Shown: piece by piece, positions 34,601 to 49,100 of the stretch
Position numbering within the stretch: the first letter of the stretch is position 1
Layout of the letters: each line of letters opens with the position of its first letter
Assembly: GCF_037042905.1 (NCBI RefSeq)
Contig: NC_087252.1
Coordinates: 2,177,501 to 2,241,500, forward strand
Direction: 5' to 3'
Origin: Lytechinus pictus
Taxonomy: Eukaryota; Echinodermata; Echinoidea; Temnopleuroida; Toxopneustidae
Length of the DNA: 64,000 nt
Program-made: the position numbers and the translations under genes
Notes under the pieces: model-generated
The model's database searches: none
Seen by the model: only the letters and a program-made list of their open reading frames with translations
Told to the model about the DNA's origin: nothing

Positions 34601-37600
34601 GCTCCATAACTTGGGGGGGGGGGGTAAGAAGGAAAGAAATGAAAGGAAATGGGTGAAATATGATTTGATCTGTTGAATATTATGTTAAAATATATCACAA
34701 GATTCGATTCCCATGTAAAAGAGGCAAATATTTCGCTTGCTGTTTTCACTCGACGTCTTAGAAAAATTTCTAACATTCAAGGTGTTGTGCCCAATGAAAA
34801 TAATTGTCTCATGCCACCGGTAATCACTACATCATTGTGACATATTGGCTTGATACTGACGGGCTAGACTTTCCAAATAATACCAAAACATGAAAATGAA
34901 TTTCATTATCTGAAAGTAATTCCATTCATCCATTATAATTTCACGACCACCGAATAATTTGTAGCAGTCAGAATAAATCAATTTGCAATTTTCTTCACTG
35001 TAGGTAAAAGTGATGTCGAGGAGTCAGAGCTATTGGTGCAAATAATGAAAGTACAAGGTTAGTGTAGCACGAAAACACATTCGCTATTTGAAGGAACCTC
35101 TTTTAATCACGATTCCACATCTCCATTATCTAAATAGATGGCACCACGCCGACACACTTGTTGTAAAGCACACATCGTAGTCCAAGAATTGTATAATTTC
35201 AAGAGGATATAACTTTAAATCGAAAAAAGTGTATCAAATTCACCACAATATTGCTCAAAGGTGACACATCTAACATGGCTTCCAAAAACGTAAAAAAAAT
35301 ACTTCTTTATCAAGTGTTCCGTAATGTACTGCGATACAAGAAACGAAAATGCACGTATTATCTTAATTGATGGGGGAAAAACGGTATTTAAAAACAAGCG
35401 CAGTGTAAATCATAACAAGTTTACAAGGTAGTAGTACATCATGTCTTTATTAAAGATCAAGCATAACAAAAACCAGGCCCGGCAACCTATCAGGTTGGCC
35501 GGCAGGTTAAATTTACATTATTACATGATACATAAATCAGAGTACATTATACATTACAATCATAATACATTATTATTACTGTTTGATACAGTAACATAAC
35601 GATTATAACATTAACTATCTAAAATACAATACAAATAAATTCAAACAACGATGAATGCATTCACATGGTATACAGTAAGATAGAGAGATAGTGAGAGATA
35701 GAGAAAAATAGAGGGGAAAAGAAGTAACAGAGGGGAAGAGTGAGAGAAAGAAACAAAAAAGGCATTATATAGACGGGATCGAGGGAGAGAGAGGGGGAGA
35801 AGGGGAGGGAGTGGAAGAAATAGAAGAAAAAGCGGTAAAGGGAAAGAGAAGAGAGATCGGAATAATATATCATTTACTGATCAGTACAGTATACAACATT
35901 GTCATGAAATGGCAAAAATATGTGGATGTAGATCCAAACGGTCGTAACAATAAAGATTCAAACACGTGGCACTGGGGAGGTAGCATAAAGGGAGATCGGG
36001 AGGGGGAGAGAGATAGAGAGGGAGGGAAAGAGAGTGATACCCCTTTCATAAACTCAATAATACCCCTTTCATAAACCCAATAAAACACAATTATGCGGCT
36101 AATAGCAGCATAATTTGGTCGTAAAATCAGAGGAGGACAAGAGTTATCCGCATTATTCTGATGCTGCTATTATCCGCATAATAGCGGCATCGGGACAAGA
36201 TTTTGAGTTTATGAACGTATTTCCAAATAATGCGGATAATTGCCATGGTGCGGTCACAAGGTCACCCTTTTCCAACACAACCGCATTGGAGGGGGCGTGT
36301 CCAGTTGTCATGACGATTATCCGCCTTTTTCAGGACGGGCACTCGTAAAAAATAATTTATGGAGTTTGTGAACGCAATTTTTATTGAATTATCCGCATTA
36401 CTCTTAGGCGGCTAATTGGAGGATATGTTTTATTGGGTTTATGAAAGGGGTATAAAACACAATTATGCGGCTAATAGCAGCATAATTTGGTCGTAAAATA
36501 AGAGGAGGACAAGAGTTATCCGCATTATTCTGATGCTGCTATTATCCGCATAATAGCGGCATCGGGACAAGATTTTGAGTTTATGAACGTATTTCCAAAT
36601 AATGCGGATAATTGCCATGGTGCGGTCACAAGGTCACCCTTTTCCAACACAACCGCATTGGAGGGGGCGTGTCCAGTTGTCATGACGATTATCCGCCTTT
36701 TTCAGGACGGGCGCTCGTAAAAATAATTTATGGAGTTTGTGAACGCAATTTTTATTGAATTATCCGCATTACTCTTAGGCGGCTAATTGGAGGATATGTT
36801 TTATTGGGTTTATGAAAGGGGTATGAGACTGAGTTTGGGTAGAAGTAAGGGGGGGGGGGGTAGAAAATGGAACAATACCACCGTAACTTGTATACGAACA
36901 TGATGGTATGTTGGATTGAATAACAGATTTAAATATGCGTTTATATAATCAGATTGGCAAATTAAGAAACAGTAGATATATATTTAACTTTAAGTTATAT
37001 AAAAATATATTATACTTTCATGTATTGGTCAATCTGCCATGTTGGCTCACGCCTGCCTTGAAATATTACGTAAGAATAAAAAAAAAACAGTCTTGTCTAA
37101 TTGGTCCCTAAAATCTGGATATCTTTCTGAGTGGGTACTGAGATTGAGTATTTATTTTGGGGGGTTATTATACCACGTGAACCAATTTCAATGCATATGA
37201 GATTGCTCTTCTAACCTGTTGCCGTGATGTCGTGTACGAGTCCTGCGTAACTGTCTTCTTTACGTTGATGTGCGTTTTCAATATTTGTTTCGAATGGTAC
37301 AGTAAGTTCGATGATGGTGATGGTTTTATTATTGTTGTCAAAGTAGCAAATATCAGGTTTTTGTTGGGTTGGTATTATGTGTGGTGGTACGGTGCCCCCG
37401 TTGATACTTTCCCCTTCGATGTCTGCATAAACTCTGTTGGTATTGCTTGTGGTGGGTTTTATGTTTTTAGTACGATGTGTATTATGTTGTTATGGCGCCA
37501 GGTATATCGGTCGAGCATCTTTTCGCAATTGTTGAGAACATGGTGTAAAGTACCAGTAGAGTTACAAAGATTAAATTTGTCTGAGATTCTTTTCCCCCAA

Positions 37601-40600
37601 CGGTACAGATTTTTGTTTGTAGGGAGACTATCAATTGCTGCATTAACCATGAATTTCATAATACCCTGTGGTACATTATATATAATCGATTTCCATGTCA
37701 CATCGGTAGTTTCCATATGAACAACCTTCATGAATTCTCCCTGTACCAGAAGTGGTTCGATCAACTTTATCCACTCTTCTCTACAGTCTTCTCTAATTGA
37801 TTTTTTTATATGGGTCTTTGCCTGGTTCCAATTCAAAGAGTACGATACTTTAAGGTGAGTTTCATGTGCATCTACCGTGAAGGACATTTGCCTTGACCAT
37901 TCACTTTCCCTCTCTAGTCTGCGGTCGAGGGCGTGGTTTACGATCTCATCACCTTTCATCCTGGATCTGCTATAAGCCAGGCAATGGCATATTCGGTAGA
38001 GGTCGGAAATGGTAGGTATGTTCAGTCCATCAGGATCGTGTACCACAGCTATATTTGCACCGCGATGAGGTATTCCGAACCATAATTTAAGATACTTATC
38101 TAATATTACATCGAGCGATTTAGATGTGTGGCATTAATGCCATGAACACTAAGCATATACCGAAGTGAGGGGAGTGCATATCTGGTAAGTATACAAACTT
38201 TATATTCGTTTCTGATATTACTTTTGCTAATGCTCTCAAGCATAACTTCTAGATTTTCCTTCATATAATCATATACTTCAGAAGCTTTCATCGAGAATAT
38301 AATAAGCGAACCCAGGAATTTAACTCGTTGGCCATGAACCGATGATATTACTTCGGTTCCAATAGTAAAGTTTACAATATTTGGTTTACCGCTTGTTAGG
38401 GAAAGAGATGAACACTTTCTGGGCTTCAGTGTCAACCCCATACTTTCCAATCGTTCGTTAATGCCATTCATGAGCTTTTGATGTTGTAGCTTGTTCCCGG
38501 TTATTAAGTTAAAGTCATCCGCGAATGGTGTTGTGATAATTCTTCTGTCCCCCTTGCGTACCCGAACTGATCATGCTGATTCTGTTGTTCCGCGAGGTAC
38601 TCCAAAATAGGGTTGAAGCATATAAGGAAGATTGTGGGCGAGAGGGGATCCTCCTGAAAAACCCCGCGTCTGAAAACAAAAGGAGTTGTTTGCCATCCGG
38701 GACCTCGTACGCTGCCGTTGAGCCGTGAGTATAGCGTTGCTATGTATCGTGCAACTGGCGTGGGTATTACGTAACGCTCCATTGAAGATGCAATCAGCTG
38801 GTGGCTTACGCTGCCAAAAGCGTCTGCCAAATCCAAAAATGTAACATGGAGCGATATTTTCTTACATTTTGCGTCCCTTAGTATTTCATGAAGAACAATA
38901 TTATGTTCGATGCATCCGTTTACCCCGTCGATAAAGGCTTTCTGAATTGTTTTGTCGATTAGATTATTTTCGCTGAGATAGGACGTTGTTCTTTCGGCAA
39001 TAATCTGATGGAATATTTTGCTGATACAGGAGGTTAACGAAATCATACGAAAGTTTTCTGGCTTACTAGTATCCCCAGACTTGTGGACCAGCTTTCGGGT
39101 GGGTCTCCAGAGTCGAGAATTTTATTATATAGGGTTGCCAAAAAGTGGTGCACAGAGTCCAAGTGTTTCAACATTCCATACATCAGACAATCATTCCCGG
39201 GGGCCGATGTAGCTTTTTTGCGTTTTAAAATTGCTTTTACGTCTCTCGGTGTAATTGGACTCATGTCGAAATCATAACGACCTGGGGAGTTAATATTCAC
39301 AAATGGGAACCATTGCAGTGAACCTATGTCAATAACGTTGGGCGTACTATATTTGTCTCCAAAATATTTGTTGGCGATTTCTTCAGAAAATGTTGGCTTA
39401 AGTGTTGCCTCATGGAGCGATCCAGTGCAGGCAGCTTTCGAAAATTTGTAAAAGTTATTTCGACATCTCTTTTCCACGTGCGCTCTAGATTTATCATATT
39501 TATTCTGTTTATCCTATTTTCTCAAATATGATACCGTCTTAACAGCCTCTCTAAATGCTTTTCTGTCCTCGGCTGTTCCATTTTTTCCGAATGCCCTTTT
39601 CCGAAGGACATTCTTACACTTTCGGGCTTGGGTTAATGATTTCGGTTCATGCTCTATATACGTTTCGCTCAAATTCTTCTCAATGAATTCATCTTGATCG
39701 CTAAAGTAATCGGTCAGGGTACTTGTTAGGGATTCTGCTGCGGACTTAGGGGTAACAATGCCGGCGCCAAGATCATGATGTAGCGATGTTAAACGGTTTT
39801 TTTTATCTCAGCATTGTGGGGTTGCCATTCCGTGGGGCTCATTTGTGGGATGTTGAATCTCAAGCAATTTGCCCGGAATGGAAAGCATAGTAGTAACGCT
39901 CCAATAACCACGTACGAATGCATTACGATAGTAACTTGATTCGCCGCCGGTAGAAGTAGGGTAGGAAAAACGAGAGTTCCGATAAAGTACAGATGAATAT
40001 ACTTGCAAGAGACGTACCTTTTTTTCTAATTTGAATCCCTGTTTACGGAAAAAGTCCACGAAACGTATGATGAGTAACCACAATAACTACAGATGCCAGA
40101 TGATACACATATGAAAAATAACACAAATAACGATGTTGTAGACATAATGTATTGAACTACTATTTTACACATTTCCTATTGACAGGGGTTGTCTCTTTTT
40201 ATGAACTGTGGCTACTGGCCTATGACACTCCGAAAGATAAGATGGCGAATGTATATACTGCTCTTGTTAAGCTGGGTATTACCAATATCAAGAGACAACT
40301 GGATAGCGGACTTGTGTATGATGCTCTTTGTGAATGGAAAGAGAGATCATATGTACGTGACCAACCACAGATGTTAAGAGATGCCTTAGAGGTCGTGGGC
40401 CTTGAGACTAGATGGCAAGAGATTTATGGTATGTATTTACCTTTCTTCCATTCAATATTAACAAAAAACATTTTAATTTTCCAAACAACATGCCCTTTAC
40501 CAAGGGGTTTTACACCCGGACAAGTAAGGGGTGTCCAAATATTCCCTTTACTTCGACGCATTTTCATCGTTTCATCATTTAAATGCATTATTTGGGCTTC

Positions 40601-43148
40601 AACAATGTTCTATGTATTACTTTCGATATTTCCCCCTATATAGACCAAGTACGACATGTCAGTGATTCTAACAAAGTACCAGAAGGAACATTCGAACAAA
40701 TCCTGCTTGACTTGAAAGGCAAAAAAGCAATAAAAAAGTTCATAAATAACTTGTTTCCACGAGAAAGTATAGTTACAGAAACTGTGACAACCATTTCAAC
40801 TCATGACAGTGAAGAGGACAAGGAAAAGACTGCGAGTCAAGAGGACAAGATGGACATGGAAGACTCAGCTTCCGCCAAAGAAATCACGCAAGGAGAAGTC
40901 GCCAAGACAACGTTAGGTGCTGAATACATTGAAGGCATGCGAAAGTTGAAGGAATTGAATAAATGCCCTTTCAAACAGAATCCGTTTGTTCTAGTTAGTC
41001 GTGCTCTCGAGAGAGCAGGGTATCTCCATATTTCAAAGAGCTTTTTTGATGGTGAGTCGCTATTTCACATATCTGATACAACTAAAACGGTGCACTGAAA
41101 CTGTGATGTGATGAACTGAGTTTTCGTTTGCGATCATAAAGAATACCCCCCAAAGATAATATTTTGTGATTTGGGGGAAACGCTTCCCTTAACAAAAAGA
41201 AATAAGCTAGGTTTAACTTCAACAGTAGCGTCTTCGTGATTATAGTGGTTTCAGGACTACACTTTGTAGTGTCTTCATGTTTTATTCCTCTTTAATAGTA
41301 AGAGGGGTTTATTGTATATGGTGATTTTAGGGGAGCAACATTTAATATAGTGGATTGTATTGATTTGAAGGTTCAACAGAATAGTACGTTGTGATGATTG
41401 ATAAGTACACATACAACCTAACTGACAGAACAAGCCTACATAATCTACCGTTTTAATAATACTTTATGGGTCATATTGTACATAGGCATAATAAAGGGGT
41501 GTCTAAGGAAGGCATTATTTTATTACCCCTTGTTTGCCAATATAAGACATAAATAAAATATATTTCGTAATGTTGTCCTTCAATATGAATGTACTTATAA
41601 CCCATTCCAATGCAGGCCCTGTATCATATTATGAGCTTAGATCATTAATGTACGATGTAAACACAGCTAGCCTAGAGAAGTTAAGACAAACAATTTGCAA
41701 GCTGGGACCCGATGAGACGAATACACTTGAATTTGGACCACAACAAATCTATGACTCACTATGTCAATGGAAAGAGGGCCACCCTCATGTAGACCAAGGA
41801 AAGATATTACATGATGCGCTTTTAAGAGCCGGGCATGATAAGGCATGGTTGAAAATCCTTGGTAAGTTATCTTTTTCTGGGGAATTTTTTTTTTTCAAAT
41901 TAAATACCTGTACTTTCGGAAACGACCCATACACATTCTTTTAATGCTTTAATTTCCATGTATATTAAAGCCCAACAATAAAGAAGTATTATTCCATCGA
42001 CTCCAAAATAACCCTATACTCCAAATAAACGAAATGAAAATATTGAAAGTGATAAATCAGGAAAAAAGAAAGAAATATAATATAAAAAGAAGCTCCATGA
42101 AATGGAACAACCAGATGGACCGTAGCCCCATGTGTGATTTTAATGATTGAAATTTTTAACAGCCCGTAGTCCTCCTAAAATATATTATTATTTCTACCAT
42201 GAAAAAAATCTTTAGTGCAGATTTTGTGCATATTTTGAAATTTCTTTTCGCATTTAATACAACAGCAATGAATTGAACAATAAAAATTGTTGGATATGTA
42301 CATATCTCGTTTTACCCTAATAGAGCAGATAACGCAATTAACTTCTCATAAATTTTCCCTTATAAGAGCAAAGAAAGGATAATTCAGATGTATCTGAAAG
42401 TACATTCAAGCAGATACTCCGTGATGTCAAAGATCCAGCAAAGATCAAACAGCTCCTGCAAAAGCTAGACCCAGACTTAGCTAAAGATGTTGTTCCCTCC
42501 AATAGAATTATATTGCTAAGCCGTGCCTTGGAGAATGCTAACTGCAAGCCAGTTGACAGGACATTTTTCTACGGTAAGAAGTGTTTGACCCAACATTCTT
42601 TCAACCATTGTTCTCTAAAAGTATACGTGGGAAATTAAAATAAGTTTTCTATATAATACCTTACGGGTATGCAAGTCTTTCTCTGGATAACTAAAAAAAA
42701 CATGACACTGGGCGACTGGCTAATAAATATGAACATTCATTATTCCATCAATTTCACATAAATTTCATATTTTTAATTTATATTCCATTTCATATTCCGC
42801 ATTAGTTTATACAAAAAAAGATTAATCTCTGCAATATTCATTTTTATTCAAATCAGAAAAAATTTCCTACTTAGAACTATGGTCAATAGTTCATTTCGAC
42901 TATGATACTGGTGCGATAACGTTACCATTACGTGAGGCTTTAAAGGCAATGGGAATACTAGGTATCGGAGAGACAATTAGCCAGTATGAGCTTTATCATC
43001 TTCTTTGCAAATGGAAGGAAGAACACTCTAATTGCGACCAACGTCTGGTGTTCAAAGTTCATTTGCTTAACGAAGGACTTCAAAAAGAATGGGAAAATCT
43101 CAGTGGTAAGTGAAATGGATCTATTGTAGTTCGAATAAAAAAACATAA

Positions 43149-43194
<46 letters not shown>

Positions 43195-46100
43195 CATTTT
43201 TAAAGGAATGTATTCTAATAACGGCACGGAAGAGGGTAGGGGAATGACAGATAAGAAATTATAGGTAAAAAGTTAATTCTCCCACCACGCACATCGTCGG
43301 TTCTCTAATTAGTAATAAAAGCCAGGTCTAAGTGGAATTTGCGTAACGCGCGTGTGTGTGTATGTTGATTATGTGGAAGGTTCCATGACATTTGCTCAGG
43401 CGACAATTTCTCCGCTTTATATTCCCCATACTATTCAAATGGCCAATTTCAACCCTATGTTTAACACTTTCCCCTACCCTAACCCTAACCGTAAACATAA
43501 CATAATACCATATTGCAAACCTAACCCTATAACTTTAACTAAAATAATTTGAAGCCTTGAGCAATTGTCGCATAAACAAATGTCGTGTCACCGTGCGGAA
43601 AGGGGATAGGCGGTACAGTTTTTAATTAGACTACTTTTGTAATTTTGTCAACTCTGTAATGAAATAGGCTGAATATTTATGCATGACATGGAGACCCCCT
43701 CCTCAATATTACAGATCTAAGGTGTGGAACAGACCGGATCATTGCTAATGATACACTGGAACAAATATTGTGGCACTTGAAATCTCCAGGAAAGATCAAC
43801 GACTTTCTTTATAAGCTGACTAATACCGACCAAGAAACAATACCTGAAGATTCAAATCCTTTCGATAACATCAGGATTGCTCTAGCTAGATTAGAGCTAT
43901 GGAAGAAGGGCCCCATTACTAAACATCCTGTGATTTTGTTGAGCGACGCGCTGGAATCAGCAGAGTGCTCTAACCTTGCCATGGCTTTCTTTCAGGGTAA
44001 TTATATGAAGAACGAAGGATCAGTCTTGTCTATTTATTCAACCATATAATGATATCAGATATTGAAGTGAATTTATTACCAAATATCGCTGTCAGGTACA
44101 ATTAGAAGGAATAGTACATCACATATAAACAAAACATTTGGTAATTGGGGCTAACATAATATCAAGATGCTAATCGAGGTTAGCCCCAAATAATGTCATT
44201 TTCATAGTTTAAACAATAAATTTAACTAAATCTCAATATTGTACATCAAATTCAGTACTAATTCTACTTATTACTGTTGCAGAAAATATCGCATTCGTAA
44301 ATTAAAAAAAATACAAAAAACGCCTACAGGAGGAGTGTTCCAAAAAATATTACATATGAAAAGATTTCAGAAAGTTAAATGAGCAACAAATTCCTTTTTC
44401 TTTCACCATTCCAAAAATAAAGAGAGAAGTAACTGAAAAATAACAATTGATCGTTATAACATCAATAACATGAGAGAGAGAGAGAGAGAAAAAGAAACTT
44501 TACACCTCACCTGTTCAGAGAGTTTTCTTAAAAACACATTAAATGAATTTACAGTTTATTTCGTTAAATGGGGCGAGGGTGTCAATAGTTGAGTTAACCA
44601 GGTAAATCAAATAAAAGGTAAAAATATAACAAATAGAGCCAATAGAGACACAACACGAGAATTGTATATAGTGAGTCGGTGAAAATGGTTTTGTGCTTGT
44701 GTACAGTCTTGCAAGCAGTATATTTAATATATATATAAGACGTTTGTCTTAAAATCACCTTAGAATCTTAGAGTATCAGTAGAAAATATTTTTATCTGAC
44801 ATCTTATTAAACAATTGCAAAGTGACCTTTCCACTTTAGAACATTCACTGGTAGATCCAGGGGTTTGGGGCAAAGCCCAGGGACCTATCCACGGAGGATT
44901 AGTCTATTGTTACCGGGGGTGCTGAGCATTGTCACAGCACCCCCAGTAACAATAGATTATCATCCGTGGATAGGTCTTGGCAAAGCCGGCCCGTGCCCCC
45001 CCCCCCTTTGAGAGCCATAATTAAAATCTGCAATGTAAAAATGCCGTTAAATTAGGCATGTATCTCCCCCCCCCCCCCTTTGTGGAAGTGAAGACTTTAC
45101 AAAGTAAAGTAAAGTAAATTTACAACTTTTACATGAACAGATGGACCGATGGACTTTCACGGGCAAGGCTTTTATTGTAATATCTTTACATTGACATTAT
45201 CGAAATAAACTATATATTAAGTCCTTATCCCCCTTTAGTACCAGTTCATCTCCAAAAGTCTATTGGGGATGAAGAAGTAAGTGAATTCGTCCGCAGACTT
45301 ACAGGCAGGCATCGCAAGCGATTGGCAAACGAGACACCACTGACTGAAGACAAGAAAATATCAAACTTTGCAGAGGAAAACAATGAACAGTTGTTTGATG
45401 CAAAATCTATGGTTCGAGACTGGATTGAAAGTGAACAATGCAGTAATTATGACAGGAGATGTAAACTGGATGACATGCTGATCAAAATTGGTCGACATGA
45501 TATGACAGGTAAAGATACCATCAGAAATATTGTGATTGACCTATCACATCTATATTTGTATTACTTTTGAATAGTCTGTACTTAAAAAAGAAGGGCCATA
45601 ATTTCATTCAACAGTAGCTATTTCTCACCGCGATTGCATATATATTAATAAATATAATATAAAAAATAAATAATGATGATGCCAATGACGATGACGACGA
45701 CGATCATAATAATAATAGTGATAATAATGATAGTAATATTATTTGAAAATATAGCGCAACTATTTGCATATATTTTATTGCGCTGTAAGAGTTCCCTTGA
45801 TGCTATACAATAAATAGGTTTTAATTTAGAGTACATGGATAATTTATCGCCCTCATTTCATGATATGAAAATGAAATGCAAATTGCTGTTTGTATTTCTG
45901 AAAACTCTTGTTATCGGTAGATTTTTTCGGCACAATTCAGTTTCGGCGAAATACAGATCCCGAACTATCGGCAAAAGTGCATCCGGAGTCAAAAGTATTC
46001 CGTAAGTGTTTATTCAATATCTTTCTTTATAATAATTATATTCAGTTTTAGATAAGGCAACTGTAGGACGATAAACATTTGAAAGACTTTAATCAGAACT

Positions 46101-49100
46101 GTTATCATGTCTAAGATATATTATATATATATATTTTTTTAATCGTGATGCAGGATTCTCTCTTTATTAGTTTTATAACAGAAAGGGCTACCCTAAGTAA
46201 AATTGAAAGGAATAAATACATATTATTGTTTAATTACTCAACCTTCTTACTCACTTTGTAGAACATATATATCACGTCTATGACAATAATGCAGTATGTC
46301 TAACAATCTTATACTTTGTCTTTTGAAATGGCTGCAAAAAGAAAGATGAAACATGATTTTGGGGAGAAAGTTTTAATGTTTGAGAAACCAATTGAACTCA
46401 CTTCATACGACGTCAAGTGGATATTAAAGTAATGAAAATTAGGTTTTGCAGGAATTAATTAGGGTTTCAGCATGGACTATATTTCCGACCTTTTGGGTGA
46501 CAGGCTGAAATTATAAAGTCATTGAGCTATCAATATATTTAAACCTCCTCTCCAAGAATCATGAGTTTGTTATGTAACACCCCGTTAAAACTTTTAATTT
46601 CTTAATTATAATGTTAAAACTTTTGATTTCTTAATTATAATGTGGAAACAACTGTGGATCTAATATATCTGCATTATTATAGATCTTGCGACGATTTTTG
46701 ACGATGATTTGATCCGATTAAGAATGCTAATGACTTGCCTTGACGAAGACATGATGGAAAGGATGTGCGAGAAAGTAGGTTTACCTCCAGATGTAGAAGG
46801 ATCGAACAAGCATAGTTTCGACATTATGTATATTCGACGATGGAGAGACAGTCACCTGCAGTATACAGTAAGAGAAGTCTTCTCAGAAATAACTGGATTC
46901 ATGACGAATAAAACGAAAGGTAACGACCGAAGGGAGTCAGGTGGATGGCAGCTCCAGACTCTTTTTTGTGTGTGGATAAGTCTGTTTCAAGATATCAAAA
47001 TTGAGTGGTGTGTACAAGCAGCCAAGTAAACATATGTATTTTATGCTTAAGGAGGCAAAACATGTTTAAATTATTAATGGTATCCATAGTCTAAATTGTT
47101 GGAACATTTTTTTTATTGTATATATATAAATGTGAAGAACTGTGCTTATAACCTTCATTCGCAGATAAATACCTGATTAGATGAACCCTCTTTTAATACG
47201 ATTAAGATAAGAAAATAAAAATGAAAACAATACAAATCACATTGCACATCTATTGTACAAGTGATACAATTAGCTTTCTTAACGACCTAAATATGAAAAT
47301 TGAAAAGATAGTAATATCGCATATCAATCAAAATTCACATTTTCAGTAAACTTTGTAACGGATGAAGAACTTGATTGGCTGGCGTTTCAAGTGACAACCG
47401 ACGTCAAGGTGGAGAAATGTGCCTGGAAAAGATCAAAGATGTTTGCAAAAAAACTAAGGGGTGAGCTAATACATAGCCAATGATTTTCTTTTTTTTGACG
47501 GGGAAATGGAGAATGGCTTAATATTATGATAAAGACAGTATAGAAATGAACATTCCCATTATGACATTAACTATCATCTACACTTTAAAGTGAGTCTCAT
47601 ACACATATCACCATATATTTTACAATAAAATCCAATTCTAGTAACAATTTATATGAATTATTGCCCGAAAGAAGATATTTTCGATCGATTTGTGAAAATC
47701 GATGTTCTGTTTCATGTTGAATGCAAGATGTCATGACTAATTTATCTACTAAATGTATATCAGTATATTCTAACAAGTCTTTTACATCGAAGTATCATGA
47801 TTATTATTAAATGAAGCTACACACAGCTTATTGTCTGAAGAGCAGAATGGAGAGTCTCAACCTAAGTTTGAGCGATTACACTCACAAGAAGGAGCAGTCG
47901 AAGAAACAGCAGGTTCCCACAAAGAATCGCAGGAAGAAGATACATCATCGGATGCTCTGCTGCAACAACTGAAGTTATGGAGAAACAAGCATAAAGAGAA
48001 GAAATGTCGAAAGTCATTGAGATCAGCTTTGAAGCATGTAGGGCTAGAAGGTAAAAGCGATTTGAAGTTACATTAGAAACATCCTTTCTCTTTTTTTTTT
48101 CTTCAAAGGCTGCACACTCACGCGTTTCCTTGTTGTAATAATAGGACACCGGATTCCATGAAAAATGAAACCATCAAAATGTGAACAAAAATAATATTTT
48201 TAATGTACGGTATTTCAGAGTTTGAATAGATTGAATGTTTGTTATGTTCAGCCCTAATTGTTTGTAGTTCCACTTCATTTACCACCATATCATTTATTCA
48301 TATTTTGTTTGACACACGCTTTCCTTGTCATTCATATTATTCATTGGCTTTTAGTAACATGAATCCTGAGATTGATATGATTGTTATTATAAGTTTAAAT
48401 AAAATCCTATAATTAGTAAAAAATAATAATTTCAAGTACGATTTTTTTGGTTAGGAGTATTATACAAATAATGATCATCTATGCACATTTGATTGATCCC
48501 AATAGAATGCATCGTAAAAAAGACGCCACGGGAAAAGGTGTATGAAGTAGAGATTGTACGAGCAGCCTTTCACATATTGATGAGAGACGTTTACCCCGTC
48601 ATAGAAGCTCTGAATATAAACCAAAAGACGATTTCGAAGTACATGAGCCAGTGTTCTGTTCTAGACAAAGGATCAATGGATCTTCTGTTCAAGATTTGCA
48701 AAGGGACGGACAAATCGGGAAGCTACAATCGTCTTGATTTCTGTGTAAAGCTCACAAATATGGGTTATGTCGATGTTGCAAGATCTATATATTTAGGTAT
48801 GATATCACTGACACAGGGACTTAGGGGGGGGGGGTCACATTCCCCCCCCCCCCCAAAAAAAAATAAAAAAAATGACAAGCACAGCAAAGAGGTTTCACTA
48901 AAAATGATGGTTTTCGTCCCACGAAAAATTTGACAAGCACACTTGTATATGTGTGACATATTGACATTTAAAATATTGGGGGGGGGGGGGTTACGGGTGG
49001 GATGGATCTACCACTGCTCCCCAAGGAGTGGGAAATGGATAAATTTTGTACGGCCATGGATGTAGTAATCATAATGTAAAGCGGTTATAATCATTAAGTG

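Noticed and set aside
37232-37720. 162-codon plus-strand frame rich in hydrophobic and Cys residues
   Set aside because: It is the antisense shadow of the LINE endonuclease and C-terminal region, which has clear motifs on the minus strand.
39808-40083. 91-codon minus-strand frame just before gene B exon 6
   Set aside because: No recognisable domain, outside the readable LINE fragments, and in intron DNA. Likely chance.
43478-43500. CCCTAACCCTAACC, telomere-like repeat
   Set aside because: Only about two units, inside an intron; not a telomere.
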